Assembly: GCA_964036045.1 (NCBI GenBank)
Contig: OZ038398.1
Location: forward strand, 31,193,380 to 31,257,379
Origin: Eutreptiella sp. 'Long Island Sound 2002'
Taxonomy: Eukaryota; Euglenozoa; Euglenophyceae; Eutreptiales; Eutreptiaceae
Direction: 5' to 3'
DNA length: 64,000 bases
Program-made: the position numbers and the translations under genes
The notes under the pieces: generated by a model
Databases searched by the model: none
Seen by the model: only the letters and a program-made list of their open reading frames with translations
What the model was told of the DNA's origin: nothing
Shown: positions 56,601 through 64,000 of the stretch, one piece after another
Position numbering within the stretch: the first letter of the stretch is position 1
Layout: the number at the start of each line of letters is the position of its first letter

Positions 56601-59600
56601 GTACCCCACCAGCCTTTATGGAACACCCCTCCCCCCTTCCCCGCAGCACCGCACACCGGGTGGTCTACATGGTACCCCACCAGCCTTTATGGAACACCCC
56701 TCCCCCCTTCCCCGCAGCACTGCACACCGGGTGGTCTACATGGTACCCCACCAGCCTTTATGGAACACCCCCCCCCCCCTTCCCCACAGCACTGCACACC
56801 GGGTGGTCTACACGGTACCCCAACAGCCTTTATGCAACACCCCTCCCCCCTTCCCCACAGCAACGCACACCAGGTGGTCTGCACGGTACCCAACGAGCCT
56901 TTATGGAACACCCCTCCCCCCTTCCTCACAGCACTGCACACCGGGTGGTCTACACGGTACCCCACCAGCCTTCATGGAACACCCCTCCCCCCTTCCCCAC
57001 AGCACTGCACACCAGGTGTACTACACGGTACCCCACCAGCCTTTATGGAACACCCCTCCCCCCCTTCCCCACAGCACTGCACACCGGGTGGTCTACACGG
57101 TACCCCACCAGCCTTTATGGAACAACCCTCCCCCCCTTCCCCGCAGCACTGCACACCGGGTGGTCTACATGGTACCCCACAAGCCTTCATGGAACACCGC
57201 CCCCCCCCTTCCCCACAGCACTGCACACCGGTTGGTCTACACGGTACCCCACCAGCCTTTATGGAACAACCCTCCCCCCCTTCCCCGCAGCACTGCACAC
57301 CGGGTGGTCTACATGGTACCCCACCAGCCTTTATGGAACAACCCTCCCCCCCTTCCCCGCAGCACTGCACACCGGGTGGTCTACATGGTACCCCACCAGC
57401 CTTTATGGAACATCCCCCCCCCCTTCCCCACAGCATTGCACACCAGGTGGTCTACACGGTACCCCACCAGCCTTTATGGAACACCCCTCCCCTCTTCCCC
57501 ACAGCACTGCACACCGGGTGGTCTACATGGTACCCCACCAGCCTTTATGGAACACCCCTCCCCCCTTCCCCACAGCACTGCACACCGGGTGGTCTACATG
57601 GTGCCCCACCAGCCTTTATGGAACACCCCCCCCCCCTTCCCCACAGCACTGCACACCGGGTGGTCTACACGGTACCCCACCGGCCTTTATGGAACACCCC
57701 TCCCCCCCTTCCCCAGAGCACTGCACACCGGGTGGTCTACACGGTAGCCCACCAGCCTTTATGCAACACCCCTCCTCCCTTCCCCACAACACTGCACACC
57801 AGGTGTACTACACGGTACCCCACCAGCCTTTATGGAACACCCCCCCCCCCACTTCCCCACAGAACTACACACCACGTGTACTACACGGTACCCCACCAGC
57901 CCTTATGGAACATCCCTCCCCCCTTCCTCACAGCACTGCACACCGGGTGGTCTACACGATACCCCACCAGCCTTCATGGAACACCCCTCCCCCCTTCCCC
58001 ACAGCACGGCACACCATGTGTACTACACGGTACCCCACCAGCCTTTATGGAACACCCCTCCCCCCTTCCCCACAGCACTGCACACCATGTGTACTACACG
58101 GTACCCAACGAGCCTTTATGGAACACCCCTCCCCCCTTCCCCACAGCACTGCACACCAGGTGTACTAGACGGTACCCCACCAGTCTTTATGGAACACCCC
58201 TCCCCCCTTCCCCACAGCACTGCACACCGGGTGGTCTACAGGGTACCCCACCACCCTTTATGGAACACCCCTCCCCCCTTCCCCACAGCACTGCACACCA
58301 GGTGTACTACACGGTACCCCACCAGCCTTTATGGAACACCCCTCCCCCCCTTCCCCACAGAACTACACACCACGTGTACTACACGGTACCCCACCAGCCT
58401 TTATGGAACACCCCTCTCCCATTCCCCACAGCACTGCACACCGGGTGGTCTACAGGGTACCCCACCACCCTTTATGGAACACCCCTCCCCCCTTCCCCAC
58501 AGCACTGCACACCAGGTGTACCACACGGTACCCCACCAGCCTTTATGGAACACCCCTCCCCCCTTCCCCACAGGACTACACACCACGTGTACTACACGGT
58601 ACCCAACGAGCCTTTATGGAACACCCCTCCCCGCTTCCTCACAGCACTGCACACCGGGTGGTCTACAGGGTACCCCACCATCCTTTATGGAACACCCCTC
58701 CCCCCTTCCCCACAGCACTGCACACCAGGTGTACTACATGGTACCCCACCAGCCTTTATGGAACACCGTTCCCCCCCTTCCCCACAGCACTGCACACCGG
58801 GTGGTCTACACGGTACTCCACCAGCCTTTTTGGAACACCCCTCCCCCCTTCCCCACAACACTGCACACCAGGTGTACTACATGGTACCCCACCAGCCTTT
58901 ATGGATCACCCCTCCCCGCTTCCCCACAGCACTGCACACCGGGTGGTCTACAGGGTACCCCACCAGCGTTTATGGAACACCCCTCCCCCCTTCCCCACAT
59001 CACTGCACACCAGGTGTACTACACGGTACCCCACCAGCTCTTATGGAACACCGCTCCCCCCCTTTCTCACAGCACTGCACACCGGGTGGTCTACACGGTA
59101 CCCCACCAGCCTTTATGGAACACCCCTCCCCCCTTCCCCACAGCACTGCACACCGGGTGGTCTACACGGTACCCCACCAGCCTTTATGGAACACCCCTCC
59201 CCCCTTTCCCACAGCACTCCACACCGGGTGTACTACACGGTACCCCACCAGCCTTTATGGAACACCCCTCCCCCCTTCCCCACAGCACTGCACACCATGT
59301 GTACTACACAGTACCCCACCAGCCTTTATGGAACACCCCTCCCCCCTTCCCCACAGCACTGCACACCGGGTGGTCTACACGGTAGCCCACCAGCCTTTAT
59401 GGAACACCCCTCCCCCCTTCCCCACAGCACTGCACACCGGGTGGTCTACACGGTACCCCACCAGCCTTTATGGAACACCGCTCCCCCCCTTCCCAACACC
59501 ACTGCACAACGGGTGGTCTACACGGTACCCCACCAGCCTTTATGGAACACCCCTCCCCCCTTCCCCACAGCACTGCACACCGGGTGGTCTACACGGTACC

Positions 59601-62600
59601 CCACCAGCCTTTATGAAACACCCCTCTCCCCTTCCCCACAGCACTGCACACCAGGTGTACTACACGGTACCCCACCAGCCTTTATGGAACACCCCTCCCC
59701 CCTTCCCCACAGCACTGCACACCGGGTGGTCTACACGGTAGCCCACCAGCCTTTATGGAACACCCCTCCCCCCTTCCCCACAGCACTGCACACCGGGTGG
59801 TCTACACGGTACCCCACCAGCCTTTATGGAACACCGCTCCCCCCCTTCCCAACACCACTGCACAACGGGTGGTCTACACGGTACCCCACCAGCCTTTATG
59901 GAACACCCCTCCCCCCTTCCCCACAGCACTGCACACCGGGTGGTCTACACGGTACCCCACCAGCCTTTATGAAACACCCCTCTCCCCTTCCCCACAGCAC
60001 TGCACACCAGGTGTACTACACGGTACCCCACCAGCCTTTATGGAACACCCCTCCCCCCTTCCCCACAGCACTGCACACCGGGTGGTCTACACGGTAGCCC
60101 ACCAGCCTTTATGGAACACCCCTCCCCCCTTCCCCACAGCAACGCACACCGGGTGGTCTACATGGTACCCCACCAGCCTTTATGGAACACCGCCCCCCCC
60201 CCTTCCCCATAGCACTGCACACCGGGTGGTCTACACGGTACCCCATCAGTCTTTATGCAACACCCCTCCGCCCTTCCCCACGGCACTGCACACCGGGTGG
60301 TCTACACGGTACCCCACCAGCCTTTATGGAACACCCCTCCCCCCCTTCCCCACAGCAGTGCACACCGGGTGGTCTACACGGTCGCCCACCAGCCTTTATG
60401 CTACATTCCTCCCCCCTTCCCCACAGCACTGCACACCGGGTGGTCTACACGGTACCCCACCAGCCTTTATGCGACACCCCTCCCCCCTTCCCCACAGCAC
60501 TGCACACCACGTGTACTACACGGTACCCCATCAGCCTTTATGGAACACCCCTCCCCTCTTCCCCACAGCACTGCACACCAGGTGTACTACACGGTACCCC
60601 ACCAGCCTTTATGGAACACCCCTCCCCCCTTCCTCACAGCACTGCACACCGGGTTGTCTACACGGTACCCCACCAGCCTTTATGGAACACCCCTCCCCCC
60701 TTCCCCACAGCACTGCACACCGGGTGGTCTACACGGTACCCCACCAGCCTTTATGGAACACCCCTCCCCCCTTCCCCACAGCACTGCACACCAGGTGTAC
60801 TACATGGTACCCCACCAGCCTTTATGGAACACCGCTCCCCCCCTTCCCCACAGCACTGCACACCGGGTGGTCTACACGGTACCCCACCAGCCTTTATGAA
60901 ACACCCCTCCCCCCTTCCCCACAGCACTGCACACCGGGTGTACTACACGGTACCTCACCAGCCTTTATGGAACACCCCTCCCCCCTTCCCCACAGCACTG
61001 CACACCGGGTGGTCTACACGGTACCCCACCAGCCTTTATGGAACATCCCTCCCCCCTTCCCCACAGCACTGCACACCAGGTGTACTACACGGTACCCCAC
61101 CACCCTTTATGGAACACCCCTCCCCCCTTCCCCACAGTACTGCACACCACGTGGTCTACACGGTACCCCACCACCCTTTATGGAACACCCCACCCCCCCT
61201 TCCCCACAGCACTGCACACCAGGTGTACTACACGGTACCCCACCAGCCTTTATGGAACACCCCTCCCCCCTTCCCCACAGCACTGCACACCAGGTGTACT
61301 ACATGGTACCCCACCAGCCTTTATGGAACACCCCTCCCCCCTTCCCCACAGCACTGCACACCATGTGTACTACACAGTAGTCCACCAGCCTTTATGGAAC
61401 ACCCCTCCCCTCTTCCCCACAGCACTGCACACCAGGTGTACTACACGGTACCCCACCAGCCTTTATGGGACACCCCTCCCCCCTTCCCCACAGCACTGCA
61501 CACCAGGTGGTCTACACGGTACCCCACCACCCTTTATGGAACACCCCTCTCCCCTTCCCCACAGCACAACACACCGGGTGTACTACACGGTACCCCACCA
61601 GCCTTTATGAAACACCCCTCCCCCCTTTCCCACAACATTGCAGACTGGGTGGTCTACACGGTACCCCACCAGCCTTTATGGAACACCCCTCCCCCCCTTC
61701 CCCGCAGAACTACACACCACGTGGTCTACACGGTACCCCACCAGCCTTTATGGAACACCCCTCCCCCCTACCCCACAGCACTGCACACCGGGTGTACTAC
61801 ACGGTACCCCATCAGCCTTTATGGAACACCCCTCCCCCCTTCCCCTAGCACTGCACACCGGGTGGTCTACATGGTACCCCACCAGCCTTTATGGAACACC
61901 CCTCCCCCCCTCCCCCACAGCACTGCACACCACGTGTACTACACGGTACCCCATCAGCCTTTATGGAACACCCCTCCCCCCTTCCCCACAGCACTGCACA
62001 CCAGGTGGTCTACTGGTACCCCACCAGCCTTTATGGAACACCCCTCCCCCCCTTCCCCACAGAACTACACACCGGGTGGTCTACACGGTACCCCACCAGC
62101 CTTTATGCAACACCCCTCCCCCCTTCCCCACAGCACTGCACACCAGGTGGTCTACTGGTACCCCACCAGCCTTTATGGAACACCCCTCCCCCCCTTCCCC
62201 ACAGAACTACACACCGGGTGGTCTACACGGTACCCCACCAGCCTTTATGCAACACCCCTCCCCCCTTCCCCACAGCTCTGCACACTGGGTGGTCTACACG
62301 GTACCCCATTAGCCTTTATGGAACACCCCTCCCCCCTTCCCCACAGCACCGCACACCAGGTGGTCTACACGGTACCCCACCACCCTTTATGGAACACCCC
62401 TCCCCCCTTCCCCACAGCACTGCACACCAGGTGGTCTACACGGTACCCCACCACCCTTTATGAAACACCCCTCCCCCCTTCCCCACAACATTGCAGACCG
62501 GGTGGTCTACACGATACCCCACCAGCCTTTATGGAACACCCCTCCCCCACTTCCCCGCAGAACTACACACCAGGTGTACTACACGGTACCCCACCAACCT

Positions 62601-64000
62601 TTATGGAACACCCCTCCCCCCTACCCCACAGCACTGCACACTACGTGTACTACACGGTACCCCACCAGCCTTTATGGAACACTCCTCCCCCCTTCCCCAC
62701 AACACTGCACACCGGGTGGTCTACATGGTACCCCACCAGCCTTTATGGAACACCCCTCCCCCCCTCCCCCAAAGAACTACACACCACGTGTACTACACGT
62801 TACCCCACCAGCCTTTATGGAACACCCCTCCCCCCCTCCCCCACAGCACTACACACCACGTGTACTACACGGTACCCCATCAGCCTTTGTGGAACACCCC
62901 TCCCCCCTTCCCCACAGCACTGCACACCAGGTGGTCTACACGGTACCCCATCAGCCTTTATGGAACACCCCTCCCCCCTTCCCCACAGCACTGCACACCG
63001 GGTGGTCTACACGGTACCCCACCAGCCTTTATGGAACACCCCTCCCCCCTTCCCCACAGCACTGCACACCACGTGGTCTACACGGTACCCCACCAGCCTT
63101 TATGGAACACCCCTCCCCCCCTTTCCCACAGAACTACACACCAGGTGGTCTACACTGTATTCCATCAGCCTTTATGGAACACCCCTCCCCCCTTCCCCAC
63201 AGCATTGCACACCGGGTGGTCTACACGGTACCCCACCAGCCTTTATGGAACACCCCTCCCCCCTTCCCCACAGCACTGCACACCAGGTGGTCTACACGGT
63301 ACCCCACCAGCCCTTATGGAACACCCCTCCCCCCCTTCCCCACAGAACTACACACCACGTGTACTACACGGTACCCCACCAGCCTTTATGGAACACCCCT
63401 CCCCGCTTCCCCACAGCACTGCACACCACGTGTACTACACGGTACCCCACCAGCCTTAATGGAACACCCCTCCCCCCTTCCCCACAGCACTGCACACCAG
63501 GTGTACTACATGGTACCCCACCAGCCTTTATGGAACACCCCTCCCCCCTTCCCCACAGCACTGCACACCAGGTGTACTACACGGTACCCCACCAGCCTTT
63601 ATGGAACACCCCTCCCCCCTTCCCCACAGCACTGCACACCGGGTGGTCTACACGGTACCCCACCAGCCTTTATGGAACACCGCTCCCCCCCTTCCCCACA
63701 GCACTGCACACCGGGTGGTCTACACGGTACCCCACCAGCCTTTATGAAACACCCCTCCCCCCTTCCCCACAGCACTGCACACCGGGTGTACTACACGGTA
63801 CCTCACCAGCCTTTATGGAACACTCCTTCCCCCTTCCCCACAGCACTGCACACCGGGTGGTCTACACGGTACCCCACCAGCCTTTATGGAACATCCCTCC
63901 CCCCTTCCCCACAGCACTGCACACCGGGTGTACTACACGGTACCCCACCACCCTTTATGGAACACCCCTCCGCCCTTCCCCACAGTACTGCACACCAGGT
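53644..64000. repeat. 71-72-bp satellite array, block 3 (runs off the window)
   Basis: More than 10 kb of forward units mixing the GGGTGGTCTACACGG and GTGTACTACACGG types. Local higher-order duplications are visible, for example about five units repeated at a 357-bp offset (59401-59757 and 59758-60114) and a related block shared between about 55150-55860 and 57110-57720. ORFs of 1303, 1349 and 1669 codons are products of the repeat. The array continues past base 64000. Confidence 0.97.

Noticed and set aside
53836-59741. ORFs of 1303-1669 codons in several plus-strand frames
   Set aside because: They are translations of the 71-72-bp satellite, which has no stop in any plus-strand frame; three overlapping giant ORFs cannot all be genes and none shows a family signature.

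Overview
The window looks like eukaryotic nuclear DNA from a repeat-rich genome. Supporting signs are GT-AG introns, a chromodomain-bearing Ty3/gypsy retrotransposon, a MULE-type transposase remnant, split genes, minisatellites and a long satellite array. A microalga or other protist is my best guess. The sequence alone does not fix the species.

Layout. 1-2360: three short unassigned ORFs among a palindromic 90-bp tandem repeat and a degenerate repeat. 2361-5184: no recognisable gene. 5185-29736: a tandem duplication of a unit of about 5.93 kb. Each unit carries a broken malic enzyme sequence joined to the C-terminal half-pore of an aquaporin, a 62-bp minisatellite and a non-coding tail. Unit 1 was later hit by two young retroelements. 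One is a 1.9-kb non-autonomous LTR element (6321-8232). The other is an apparently intact 10.8-kb Ty3/gypsy element on the minus strand (11351-22115) with a perfect 5-bp target duplication. Unit 2 (23806-29736) preserves both empty sites.

29729-31425 holds the C-terminal part of a MULE transposase, and the duplication breakpoint falls at its first visible exon. 31732-32572 is a 21-bp modular minisatellite. 32573-39926 is gene-poor, with a possible TIR element, a perfect 74-bp palindrome and CT/CCCT microsatellites. 39928-43140 carries at least three exons of a dual-specificity protein phosphatase. Its second exon is flanked by inverted complementary 13-bp arrays.

45027-64000 is a 71-72-bp satellite, roughly 220 units by length. 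It is interrupted twice by related 1.57-kb inserts that end in a (CTC)n tract and contain 30-bp-period dyad repeats. The satellite has all three plus-strand frames open for kilobases. The giant ORFs there (up to about 1669 codons) are products of the repeat and are not annotated as genes.

The best candidates for something undescribed are: the Ty3 element, whose Gag ORF starts inside the LTR and reads through the primer-binding site, whose gag and pol are separated by one in-frame UAG followed by a strong RNA structure, and whose Pol carries an NPPF methyltransferase-like module; the 1.57-kb CTC-tailed inserts with dyad repeats showing paired substitutions; the satellite unit that resembles a mini-intron; and the phosphatase exon framed by inverted arrays.
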